DNA of 59,197 nt, taken from assembly GCF_030697925.1 (NCBI RefSeq), contig NZ_JAUYOJ010000211.1:1-59197 (forward strand). Direction: 5' to 3'. This document shows, in pieces, positions 52,268 through 59,197 of this stretch. Both the position numbers and the translations under genes were made by a program. Position 1 is the stretch's first letter, and each line of letters begins with the position of its first letter. This DNA is from Phenylobacterium sp. (GTDB lineage: Bacteria > Pseudomonadota > Alphaproteobacteria > Caulobacterales > Caulobacteraceae). Under the pieces are notes generated by a model. That model was not told the origin of the DNA. It did not search any database and worked only from the letters and a program-made list of their open reading frames with translations.

Positions 52268-52570
52268 ATGGAGTTGGCCGACATCTTCCGCGCGCTCGCC
52301 AACGAGCGACGGCTGCAGATCCTGGAGTGGCTGAAGGACCCGGTGGGGAACTTCCCGCCGCAGGTCCACGGCGACCTGATCGCCGACGGGGTGTGCGGCG
52401 TCTGGCTGGCCGACAAGCTGGGCATCAGCCACCCGACCTTGAGCGAACACATGCGCGTCCTGATCCAGGCGGGCCTGGTGACGCCCACCAAGATCAAGCA
52501 ATGGACATTCTACCGCCGCAACGACGCCCGTATCGCCGAAGTGACCAAGGCCATCGAGGCCGCCGTCTGA
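52268..52570 (+). CDS. ArsR-family winged-helix regulator
   Basis: 100 residues. The HTH is in IFRALANERRLQILEWLKDP and LADKLGISHPTLSEHMRVLI followed by QAGLVTPTKIKQWTFYRRND. No obvious metal-binding Cys pair in the recognition helix (no ELCVCDL), so it probably senses a non-metal signal. First of a two-gene unit with the old-yellow-enzyme gene (20 bp downstream) and divergent from phzF; likely controls both. Confidence 0.9.
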   Translation: MELADIFRALANERRLQILEWLKDPVGNFPPQVHGDLIADGVCGVWLADKLGISHPTLSEHMRVLIQAGLVTPTKIKQWTFYRRNDARIAEVTKAIEAAV

Positions 52571-52590
52571 ATTCTTCCCAGGAGACCGCC

Positions 52591-53679
52591 TTGTCCGATC
52601 TGTTCCAGCCGATGAGCTTCGCCCGCGGCCCGGCCATGAAGAACCGCTTCATGCTGGCGCCGCTGACCAACCTGCAGAGCCATCCGGATGGGCGGTTGTC
52701 GGACGATGAGTTCAAGTGGCTGACCATGAGGGCTGAGGGCGGGTTCGGCCTGACCATGACCTGCGCGGCCCATGTCCAGCGGATCGGCCAGGGCTTTCCG
52801 GGCCAGCTCGGGGTGTTCGGGGACGAGCACCTGGAGGGCCTGACCCGGCTGGCCGCGGCCATCAAGGCGGCCGGCAGCGTCGCGGTGGTCCAGCTACACC
52901 ATGCCGGCATGCGCTCGCCCAAGGAGCTGATCGGCGAGGCGCCGGTCTGTCCGTCGGACGAGGCTGAGTTCGGCGCCCGGGCGCTCACCGAAGCCGAGGT
53001 GGCCCTGCTCATCGAGGACTTCATCGCCGCGGCGGTGCGCTCGGAGAAGGCGGGTTTCGACGGCGTCGAGCTGCATGGCGCCCACGGCTATGTGCTCTGC
53101 CAGTTCCTTTCGCCGGAGATCAACAAGCGCACGGACCGCTACGGCGGCTCGGCCGAGAACCGGGCGCGGATCATCCACGAGATCATCGACGGGGTGCGCG
53201 CCCGCTGCCGACCGGACTTCAACCTCGGCCTGCGCCTGTCGCCGGAACGATTCGGCCTGCAGCTCGCCGACATCGTCGACCTGGCCCGCCAGCTGATGGC
53301 GGAGGGCAAGATCGACTATCTGGACATGTCCCTGTGGGACCACAGGAAGGAGCCGGTGGAAGAGGCATTCCAGGGCCGCAGCCTGATGTCCTATTTCACC
53401 GACCTGCCGCGCGGGAACGTCCGCCTGGGCGCGGCCGGAAAGATCACCACCCCGGCCGAGGCCGCCGCCTGCCTGGCGGCCGGCGCCGACTTCGTCATAA
53501 TCGGCCGCGCGGCCATCCTGCACCACGACTTCCCCAAGCAGGCGGCCGACGCCGCTTTCCGGCCGATCTCACTGCCGGTCACCCGCGAGCACCTTCGCGC
53601 CGAGGGCCTGGGCCCGGCCTTCCTCGACTACATGAACACCTGGAAGGGCTTCGTCATGCAGGAGACGCAGGACGCCTAA
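52591..53679 (+). CDS. NADH:flavin oxidoreductase, old yellow enzyme family
   Basis: 362 residues from a TTG at 52591 with AGGAGA at 52580-52585. FMN-binding TIM barrel: NRFMLAPLTNLQSHPDGRLS, VVQLHHAGMRSP, GFDGVELHGAHGYVLCQFLS and PEINKRTDRYGGSAENRARI. Catalyses reduction of activated double bonds using NAD(P)H. It is co-directional with and 20 bp after the ArsR gene; expression is likely induced when ArsR is released by an electrophile or related signal (inference). Confidence 0.92.
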   Translation: MSDLFQPMSFARGPAMKNRFMLAPLTNLQSHPDGRLSDDEFKWLTMRAEGGFGLTMTCAAHVQRIGQGFPGQLGVFGDEHLEGLTRLAAAIKAAGSVAVVQLHHAGMRSPKELIGEAPVCPSDEAEFGARALTEAEVALLIEDFIAAAVRSEKAGFDGVELHGAHGYVLCQFLSPEINKRTDRYGGSAENRARIIHEIIDGVRARCRPDFNLGLRLSPERFGLQLADIVDLARQLMAEGKIDYLDMSLWDHRKEPVEEAFQGRSLMSYFTDLPRGNVRLGAAGKITTPAEAAACLAAGADFVIIGRAAILHHDFPKQAADAAFRPISLPVTREHLRAEGLGPAFLDYMNTWKGFVMQETQDA

Positions 53680-54383
53680 CCGAAAATCCGCAGCCGATAG
53701 GCGTTCATCGCCGTCTCGCCCAGCTTGTCGATCAGGGCGTAGTTGACGATGGCGCCCACGGGCGCGCCGATGACGGGGATGAGCTGGGCGAGCTTGGCCA
53801 GGTCGATGTGGTCGCGATACTCCTGCTGGAACTTCCGCCAGTCGAAATCCTCCAACGAGACGGGGGTCGACCCCGTCCGCGTCATCGCCTCATAGATCGC
53901 GTGGCGGTGGCCGGGACTGGAGAAGGCCAGCTGGAAGATCTGCAGGATGTAGAGCCGCTCCGCCGGCCGGTCGCCGTAGTGGCCGTAGAGCGCGGCGATA
54001 TCGAACAGCAGCTTGATCTTCAGCCCGATCAGGGCCGGGAAGTCGACCGCCGCCAGCAGGAAGCCGCCCGCGCCGGCCGCCCCGCCTTCGGCCGCCGCCG
54101 TCGTGCGGTAGAATGCGATCTTCTCCCGGACCAGGGCCTCACGCTCGGCCAGGCTCGCCCCCTGCATCGGCTCGGGCGTGGTGATGTCGGCGCCGGTCAT
54201 GATGCCCCGGGTCATCTGCTCGATGACCCCGGTGATCGCCAGATGGATCTTCTCAGGGATGGCGCGGTTGATCCGGCCCTGCACCGCGCGGGCGGCCTCG
54301 CCTAGGACGCCTGGCTTCTTCAGGATCTTCCGCTTCCAGGCCGCCAGCTCGGCGCGGGCCTGGACCTCGTAGGCCTCGCTCAC
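53676..54383 (-). CDS. EcsC family protein
   Basis: 235 residues. The EcsC signature is seen in GAGGFLLAAVDFPALIGLKI with KLLFDIAALYG and LAQLIPVIGAPVGAIVNYAL, two hydrophobic helices that associate with membranes. Function of the family is unknown beyond a link to ABC exporter Ecs in Bacillus. It is the last gene of a four-gene overlapping operon (ATGA at 54380-54383). Converges with the old-yellow-enzyme gene. Confidence 0.88.
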   Translation of the reverse strand: MSEAYEVQARAELAAWKRKILKKPGVLGEAARAVQGRINRAIPEKIHLAITGVIEQMTRGIMTGADITTPEPMQGASLAEREALVREKIAFYRTTAAAEGGAAGAGGFLLAAVDFPALIGLKIKLLFDIAALYGHYGDRPAERLYILQIFQLAFSSPGHRHAIYEAMTRTGSTPVSLEDFDWRKFQQEYRDHIDLAKLAQLIPVIGAPVGAIVNYALIDKLGETAMNAYRLRIFG

Positions 54384-55303
54384 CTGGCCAGGCCGATGGC
54401 TTTCAGCCGCTCGTCGAGGAATTCGCCGGCGGTGATCGGTGGGAACTTCGCCCCTTCGCCGACGCAGGAGGGCAGGACTTCCAGCGACGTGGCCGATGTC
54501 GGATGCATGAAGAACGGCATCGAATAGCGGCTGACGTTCGGTCCCTCCGGATTGACCACCCGGTGGGTCGTGGACGGGATCACCCCATTGGTCAGGCGCT
54601 GCAGCATGTCGCCGCTATCGACGATCAGGTTGCTCTGGGCGGTCTCCACCGGCAGCCAGGTCCCGTCGCGGTCCAGCAGTTGCAGGCCCGCCCCCTTGGC
54701 CGCCACCAGGATGGTGATGAAGTTGATGTCCTCGTGCGCCGCCGAGCGGACGCATTCGGGGTCCGCGTCGTCGGGGATCGGCGGATAGTGCAGCACCCGC
54801 AGGATCGAGGTCCCATCGGTCACCAGCGGACCGAAATAGTCGTCCGCCACGCCGAGCTTGGGGGCCAGCGCCCGCAGCAGCAGGCGGCCGGTCTCGTCCA
54901 GGCCCGCGAACAGGGCCGCGAAGGTCGCCTTGAACTCGGGCGCGCCGTCCGGCCAGACATTAGGGGGCAGCTCCTCGGCCAGGTCGGGGCGCGGCTCGCG
55001 GCCGATCTGCCAGAACTCCTTGAGGTCGGCGTGGGGATTGTCCTTGGCGTGCTCCACCCCGAACGGCGTGTAGCCGCGCAAGCCCTTGGCGTATCGGCGC
55101 TTCTCCGCCTCCGGCAGGGCGAAGACCTGTTCGGCCAGGCCATAGGCCCGGCTCAGCAGCTCCACCGGGACGTTGTGGTCCTTCAGGATGACGAAGCCGT
55201 AATCCTTCAAGCCGGCCATCAGTTGGTCGGAGAACCGCGCGCGCTCGGCGGCGTCGCCATGGGTGAAGGCCTTCAGGCTGAGTTCGGGGACGTGGCGGGT
55301 CAT
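54380..55303 (-). CDS. Isopenicillin N synthase-like 2-oxoglutarate/Fe(II) oxygenase
   Basis: 307 residues. Fe(II) ligands His190, Asp192 and His247 (HEDINF and THRVVNP) and the 2-oxoglutarate-binding Arg259-x-Ser (RYSMPFFMH) are all present, so it should be an active dioxygenase. The IPNS-like family includes thymine-7-hydroxylase and plant hormone enzymes. It overlaps ribokinase upstream (ATGA at 55300-55303) and EcsC downstream, so its substrate may derive from nucleosides; that is an inference from context only. Confidence 0.9.
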   Translation of the reverse strand: MTRHVPELSLKAFTHGDAAERARFSDQLMAGLKDYGFVILKDHNVPVELLSRAYGLAEQVFALPEAEKRRYAKGLRGYTPFGVEHAKDNPHADLKEFWQIGREPRPDLAEELPPNVWPDGAPEFKATFAALFAGLDETGRLLLRALAPKLGVADDYFGPLVTDGTSILRVLHYPPIPDDADPECVRSAAHEDINFITILVAAKGAGLQLLDRDGTWLPVETAQSNLIVDSGDMLQRLTNGVIPSTTHRVVNPEGPNVSRYSMPFFMHPTSATSLEVLPSCVGEGAKFPPITAGEFLDERLKAIGLAR

Positions 55304-56148
55304 AGCAGGGCCTCGACCTCGGAGCGAAGGGGCAGGGAGGGCTGGGCGCCGGCCCGGGTGGTTGCGAGCGCTCCGGCCGCGCAGGCGAAGGCGAGGGCGT
55401 CGCGCAACGGACGCTCCTCCAGCAGGGCCAGGGTCAGCGCAGCCACGAAGGTGTCGCCGGCGCCGGTGGTGTCGACCACCTCGACCCTGGGCGGGGTCGC
55501 CGAGGCCAGCAGTTCGGCTCCGCGCCGCAGCTCCGCCCCACGCGACCCGAGGGTCACCGCTACCAGGCCGCGCGCTTGATGGAGTTGGTCGCCGTAGAAG
55601 GCGGCCTCGGTCTCATTGACGACGATCAGGTCGGCGCGCTGGAGGAGGGCGTCCGGGATGCCCGCGGCCGGGGCGAGGTTCAGGCAGACGAAGCCCTCGG
55701 CCTCCGCGACCGCCTTCTCCACTGTGGCGAGCGGAATCTCCAATTGGCAGATCAGGGCCCCAACCGGCAGCGGGCCCAGACGCTCGGGGGTGAAGGCGGC
55801 GTTGGCGCCGGACGCCACGACGATCTGGTTCTCGCCGGTTTCCGAGACCGCGATCAGGGCGACCCCGGTCGGCGCCTCTGGGTCCCACGCGACACCGGAC
55901 AGGTCGACCCCGCCCGCCGCCAGCATCGCCAGGGCCTCGTCGGCCATGGCGTCCTCTCCGACCCGGGCGATGAGGGCGACGACGGCGCCCAGCCGCTGAG
56001 CTGCCAAGGCCTGGTTGGCGCCCTTGCCGCCGGGATGGCGCGCGAGAACCGCGCCGGTCACCGTCTCGCCCGGCGCCGGCAGGGTCTTGCCTGTGGCGAC
56101 CAGGTCCAGGTTCACCGAACCGACGACGGTGATAGCGGGCCCGGTCAT
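55300..56148 (-). CDS. rbsK: Ribokinase-like PfkB sugar kinase
   Basis: 282 residues from the ATG at 56146-56148, overlapping the nucleoside hydrolase stop (ATGA). VVGSVNLDLVATGKTLPAPG, the HPGGKGANQALAAQRLG segment and VVDTTGAGDTFVAALTLALL (catalytic Asp in GAGD) are standard RbsK motifs. It would phosphorylate the ribose released by the upstream nucleoside hydrolase. Ribose is the natural guess; deoxyribose is possible. Confidence 0.92.
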   Translation of the reverse strand: MTGPAITVVGSVNLDLVATGKTLPAPGETVTGAVLARHPGGKGANQALAAQRLGAVVALIARVGEDAMADEALAMLAAGGVDLSGVAWDPEAPTGVALIAVSETGENQIVVASGANAAFTPERLGPLPVGALICQLEIPLATVEKAVAEAEGFVCLNLAPAAGIPDALLQRADLIVVNETEAAFYGDQLHQARGLVAVTLGSRGAELRRGAELLASATPPRVEVVDTTGAGDTFVAALTLALLEERPLRDALAFACAAGALATTRAGAQPSLPLRSEVEALL

Positions 56149-57077
56149 TGGCCGGCGAGCCGTTGGTTCAGCAGGTCGAAGACCCCGTCGGCGTCGACCT
56201 CGGTCACCCATTGGATCGTGGCCGCGCCCGGATCGGCCAGGCGAAAGTCCACGGCGGTGTGGCCCAGCGTCAGGGCCGAGCCGGTCTCGACCTCCAGCTT
56301 GCAGGGCCGGGCGGTGAACAGCTGGGGCGCCAGGATGTAGGCGATGACGCAGGGGTCGTGCAGCGGCGCGCTCTTGCCACCCACGATGTCGCGCTCGATG
56401 CCGTTGGAGAAATCGATGACCTCGGCCGCCGCCTGGGCCGCGGGCGTGGCGAGGGCGCGGAGGGCGGCGACCCGTTCGGCGGTGGCGCGCACCTGGTGGG
56501 TGGCGTCCAGGCCCAGGACCACGCAGCGGCAGCCCGAGGCGAACACCACCTGGGCCGCGTGCGGGTCGGCATAGATGTTGTACTCGGCCGAGGCGGTGAT
56601 GTTGCCGCCCTCGGTGCGGGCCCCGCCCATGACCACGACCTGGGCCAGGCGGCCGACGATCGCCGGCTCGCGGATGAAGGCGAGCGCCACATTGGTCATC
56701 GGCCCGGTGACGGCCAGGGTCACGCCGCCGGCGGCCTGTGCCATCACGGTCTGGATGATGACGTCGGCGGCGTGGCCCGGCGCCAGCGGCGCGGCGGGTT
56801 CGAACACCGTCAGGTCGCCCAGGCCGGATTCGCCGTGAAAATGGTCGGCCTCGACCGGCGGGCGGAAGAGGGGGCGTGCGGCGCCGGCATGGACGGGTAC
56901 GTCCTCCCGGCCGGCGATCTGACGGATGATCCGGGCGTTGCGGGCGGTGAGATCCGCGCCGACATTGCCGCCCACGGTGGTCACCGCGAGAATCTCGAGA
57001 TCACGCGAGGCGAAGGCCAGGAAGAGCGCGACGGCGTCGTCGACGCCCGGATCACAATCGATGATGAGCTTTGTCAC
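56145..57077 (-). CDS. Inosine/uridine-preferring nucleoside hydrolase
   Basis: 310 residues from a GTG at 57075-57077 (TKLIIDCDPGVDDAVAL), chosen because family members start directly before the Ca-binding Asp cluster DCDPGVDD; a TTG 36 bases upstream is an alternative. Later motifs: TVGGNVGADLTARNA, AVTGPMTNVALAFIR and EYNIYADPHAAQVVF. Hydrolyses the N-glycosidic bond of ribonucleosides. First gene of an operon with ribokinase, 2OG oxygenase and EcsC. Confidence 0.92.
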   Translation of the reverse strand: MTKLIIDCDPGVDDAVALFLAFASRDLEILAVTTVGGNVGADLTARNARIIRQIAGREDVPVHAGAARPLFRPPVEADHFHGESGLGDLTVFEPAAPLAPGHAADVIIQTVMAQAAGGVTLAVTGPMTNVALAFIREPAIVGRLAQVVVMGGARTEGGNITASAEYNIYADPHAAQVVFASGCRCVVLGLDATHQVRATAERVAALRALATPAAQAAAEVIDFSNGIERDIVGGKSAPLHDPCVIAYILAPQLFTARPCKLEVETGSALTLGHTAVDFRLADPGAATIQWVTEVDADGVFDLLNQRLAGQ

Positions 57078-57120
57078 CGACCCATTGTCGAGGAATTCGA
57101 CCCCCGACCGCAAGCTGAAG

Positions 57121-57846
57121 CTAGTGGTCGGCGGGCGCCTTGGGCCGGATGTCCATGAAATCGGGGACGATGGCGTTATAGGCCGCGGTCTGGCCCAGGT
57201 CGCGGACCACGTCCTGGTGCCCCTCCCACATCATGTGCAGGGCTACGTAGAGCACGATGGCCAGGCCGACATAACCGATCCAGCGATAGCGGTGCAGCAG
57301 GCGGGCGATGAAGCTGGCGGCCATGCCCATCAGGGCGATGGAGAGCAACAGGCCGAACACCAGGATGGCGGGGTGTTCGCGCGCTGCGCCGGCCACCGCC
57401 AGGACATTGTCCAGCGACATGGAGACGTCAGCAACAAGGATCTGGATAAAGGCGGCCTTGAAGGTCTTGGGCTGCTTGGCGGCCATGGCGGCGGAGGGTT
57501 CGGTGGACGGGTCGTCGTCCATGGCCGCCTCGGCGGCGGCCTCCTCGGGCTCGGCCTGCTCCTTCAGCTCCCGCCACATCTTCCAGCAGACCCAGAGCAG
57601 TAGCAGGCCGCCCGCAAACAGCAGGCCGACAATGCCCAGCAGTTGGGTGGTGATCAGCGCGAAGCCGATCCGCATGGTCACCGCCGCGGCCAGGCCCCAG
57701 AGGATGGCCTTGCGGCGCTGATCGGTCGGCAGGGCGGCGGCGGCCAGGCCAACGGCCACGGCGTTGTCGCCGGCCAGGACCAGGTCGATCATCAGGACTG
57801 AAAGGAAGGCGGTGAAGGCGCCGGGTGCGAACAGGGTTTCCAACAT
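57121..57846 (-). CDS. TerC/YjbE family membrane protein
   Basis: 241 residues from the ATG at 57844-57846. The TerC motif is seen twice: LSVLMIDLVLAGDNAVAVGL and ILVADVSMSLDNVLAVAGAA, with conserved Asp-Asn pairs in membrane segments, thought to bind Mn2+. The middle loop is acidic (EEAAAEAAMDDDPSTEPS). Members take part in Mn export or metalation of exported enzymes. It lies 71 bp downstream of rlmB on the same strand; I looked for a yybP-ykoY riboswitch and did not find one. Confidence 0.9.
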   Translation of the reverse strand: MLETLFAPGAFTAFLSVLMIDLVLAGDNAVAVGLAAAALPTDQRRKAILWGLAAAVTMRIGFALITTQLLGIVGLLFAGGLLLLWVCWKMWRELKEQAEPEEAAAEAAMDDDPSTEPSAAMAAKQPKTFKAAFIQILVADVSMSLDNVLAVAGAAREHPAILVFGLLLSIALMGMAASFIARLLHRYRWIGYVGLAIVLYVALHMMWEGHQDVVRDLGQTAAYNAIVPDFMDIRPKAPADH

Positions 57847-57917
57847 CGCGCCCTGAATGCGACAGCCGGCCGACCTCCGCAACCGCCTACGGGGGCGGAT
57901 CGACGAAAATTCCCGCC

Positions 57918-58715
57918 CTAGCCTCGGGTACGGGCCGCCTCGTAGAGCGCCACCGCCGCCGCGGCCGACACATTGAGGCTTTCGAAGCCGCCGGGCATGT
58001 CGATCCGGGCCAGGTCGTCGCAGTGCTCGGCCACCAGCCGGCGCAGACCTTCTCCCTCGGAGCCCAGCACCAGCACGGTGGGGGTTCCGTCGAGCGCCTG
58101 TTCCAGGGTCTTGTCCGCCCCGCCCGCCAGGCCCACCGCCCGCCAGCCCAGCTCGGCCAGCTCTTCCAGGGCCCGCGAGAGGTTGATCACCCGCGCCGAG
58201 GGGATCATGTCCACCGCCCCGGCCGCGGCCTTGGCGAGCGCCCCGGCCAACTTGGGCGCGTGGCGGTCCTGCAGGATCACGCCGCTGGCTCCGAAGGCCG
58301 CGGCCGAGCGCAGGATGGCGCCGACGTTCTGCGGATCGGTCACCTGGTCCAGCATCAGCAGCACGGCGCCGGGCCTGGGTTCGAAGGCGTCCAGGCCCCA
58401 GGCCTGGAGGTGCGGGATGCGCAGCGCCACCCCCTGGTGGACGGCCCCGGCGGGCAGGTTGTTACCGATCGCCTGGGGGTCGAGGGTCTCCAGGATCTTC
58501 TGGCGGCCGAATCTCTGCTCGATCTCCTTGGCCCGTTCGGCGGTGGCCAGAAGGCGCATCGGATGCTCGCGGGCGGTGTTGGCCAGGGCCGCGCTTACCG
58601 CGTGCCAGCCCCACAGCCAGTCGTCGGAGACGTTGTCGGGCTTGCGGTTGAAGGGTCTGGGGCCGCCCTTCTTGCCCGCCTTCCAGGGCGCGTTGCGTTC
58701 GCGGGATGAGGACAC
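57918..58715 (-). CDS. rlmB: 23S rRNA 2'-O-methyltransferase RlmB-like (TrmH family)
   Basis: 265 residues. N-terminal basic stretch and RNA-binding part (WLWGWHAVSAALANTAREHP), then SPOUT motifs DQVTDPQNVGAILRSAAAFG, VLVLGSEGEGLRRLV and ESLNVSAAAAVALYEAAR. RlmB methylates G2251 of 23S rRNA in E. coli; equivalence is by family. Divergent from the tRNA-Tyr/tRNA-Gly/tuf unit. Confidence 0.88.
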   Translation of the reverse strand: MSSSRERNAPWKAGKKGGPRPFNRKPDNVSDDWLWGWHAVSAALANTAREHPMRLLATAERAKEIEQRFGRQKILETLDPQAIGNNLPAGAVHQGVALRIPHLQAWGLDAFEPRPGAVLLMLDQVTDPQNVGAILRSAAAFGASGVILQDRHAPKLAGALAKAAAGAVDMIPSARVINLSRALEELAELGWRAVGLAGGADKTLEQALDGTPTVLVLGSEGEGLRRLVAEHCDDLARIDMPGGFESLNVSAAAAVALYEAARTRG

Positions 58716-58807
58716 TATAAGACGCGCTCCAAATTGGGGGCCGGACGGTTCCTTCGCTCACGCGACGGAACTTTTGTCCAGGCTTTCGATGTGGTTCCGA
58801 GCGCGCT

Positions 58808-58893
58808 GGGGGAATGTCCCGAGTGGCAAAGGGGGGGGACTGTAAATCCCCTGGCGTACGCCTTCGTAGGTTCGAGTCCTACTTCCCCCACCA
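58808..58893 (+). tRNA. tRNA-Tyr (anticodon GTA)
   Basis: 86 nt with encoded CCA (58891-58893). Acceptor stem GGGGGAA/TTCCCCC pairs fully, long variable arm as in type II tRNAs, T-arm GTAGGTTCGAGTCCTAC, anticodon loop CTGTAAA with GTA. Runs in the same direction as tRNA-Gly and tuf. Confidence 0.93.
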
Positions 58894-58944
58894 CGCCTCG
58901 GAGCGAATTGTTCAAGGAGACTGGCGCGACGCCGCGCATCTTCG

Positions 58945-59018
58945 GCGGGTATAGCACAATGGTAGTGCAGCAGCCTTCCAAGCTGAATATGCGGGTTCGA
59001 TTCCCGCTACCCGCTCCA
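58945..59018 (+). tRNA. tRNA-Gly (anticodon TCC)
   Basis: 74 nt with encoded CCA. Acceptor stem GCGGGTA/TACCCGC, T-arm GCGGGTTCGATTCCCGC, anticodon loop CTTCCAA with TCC, reading GGA. Lies between tRNA-Tyr (51 bp) and tuf (29 bp), probably in one transcript with them. Confidence 0.93.
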
Positions 59019-59047
59019 ACCAAACCTCAAACGCCGGCAGGACCCCG

Positions 59048-59197
59048 ATGGCCAAGGAAAAGTTCGAACGCAACAAGCCGCATTGCAACATCGGCACGAT
59101 TGGTCACGTTGACCATGGCAAGACGACGCTGACGGCGGCGATCACGTTTACGCTGGCGAAGACGGGCGGGGCCAAGTCGATGGCCTATGCGGACATT
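59048..59197 (+). CDS. tuf: Elongation factor Tu, 5' end (cut by window edge)
   Basis: The first 50 codons: [20 protein letters not shown] followed by [13 protein letters not shown], the G1 P-loop GHVDHGKT of EF-Tu. It delivers aminoacyl-tRNA to the ribosome. The upstream tRNA genes on the same strand form the common tRNA-tuf arrangement. Confidence 0.95.
   Translation, partial: MAKEKFERNKPHCNIGTIGHVDHGKTTLTAAITFTLAKTGGAKSMAYADI

Noticed and set aside
57847..57917. yybP-ykoY manganese riboswitch upstream of the TerC gene
   Set aside because: TerC genes often have one, but the 71-bp gap is too short and the conserved loop sequences are not present.

Overview
The window is about 59 kb of very GC-rich, gene-dense chromosomal DNA from an alphaproteobacterium, most likely a member of the Caulobacteraceae (Caulobacter/Phenylobacterium type). 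The reasons are the protein style (a large TonB-dependent receptor, DUF2336 proteins, PEPxxWA-CTERM proteins, an RlmB - tRNA-Tyr - tRNA-Gly - EF-Tu order at the right end), the heavy G/C third-position use, and CtrA-like TTAA-N7-TTAA sites in front of some genes. The genus is an inference. There is no prophage, CRISPR array, rRNA operon or plasmid replication module.

Layout. 1-140: last codons of an IS110-family transposase abutting a fragment of a palindromic repeat. 139-7972: chloramphenicol-phosphotransferase-like kinase, then a LacI-type double operator in front of a TonB-dependent receptor and a 2-keto-3-deoxygluconate kinase-like gene, an M13 metallopeptidase lipoprotein and a SPOUT RNA methyltransferase. 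7969-10503 (minus): an XRE regulator and a four-gene translationally coupled cluster (unknown/GNAT-like, GNAT, isochorismatase-fold, small protein) with a divergent LysR regulator at 10597. 11689-15810: hybrid histidine kinase, GST, ECF sigma factor. 15774-25589: Baeyer-Villiger-type flavin monooxygenase, DUF5360-TetR pair, ferritin-like diiron protein, ThiO-like oxidase overlapping an acyl-CoA dehydrogenase, TylF-type methyltransferase, TonB, SLT transglycosylase with a CtrA-like site, CaiB/BaiF CoA transferase. 25666-32153: hybrid kinase, Hpt protein, two DUF2336 proteins, NUDIX hydrolase and NAD kinase. 32274-42773: glycerol kinase, a frameshifted CHRD/PEP-CTERM gene, class II aldolase, an RND efflux pair, cytochrome c, YaiI, a second PEP-CTERM protein and short ORFs, including one well-supported 41-residue exported peptide. 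42920-48787: tRNA-Thr, amidase, and a putrescine-type ABC operon potFGHI (minus) with a repeat inserted between potH and potI. 48862-59197: DUF1761, methionyl-tRNA synthetase, PhzF / ArsR / old yellow enzyme group, a four-gene nucleoside-salvage-like operon (nucleoside hydrolase, ribokinase, 2OG-Fe(II) oxygenase, EcsC), TerC, RlmB, tRNA-Tyr, tRNA-Gly and the start of tuf.

Most neighbours are ordinary housekeeping or metabolic genes. The parts most worth a second look are the coupled GNAT/isochorismatase-fold cluster, the nucleoside hydrolase operon that carries a 2OG oxygenase and an EcsC protein, the DUF2336/Hpt/hybrid-kinase neighbourhood, the tandem LacI-type operators, and the palindromic repeats that appear both beside an IS110 end and inside the pot operon. 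There is no gene-free stretch longer than 300 bases; the largest gaps (730-984 and 34391-34650) hold the operators or palindromes listed here.
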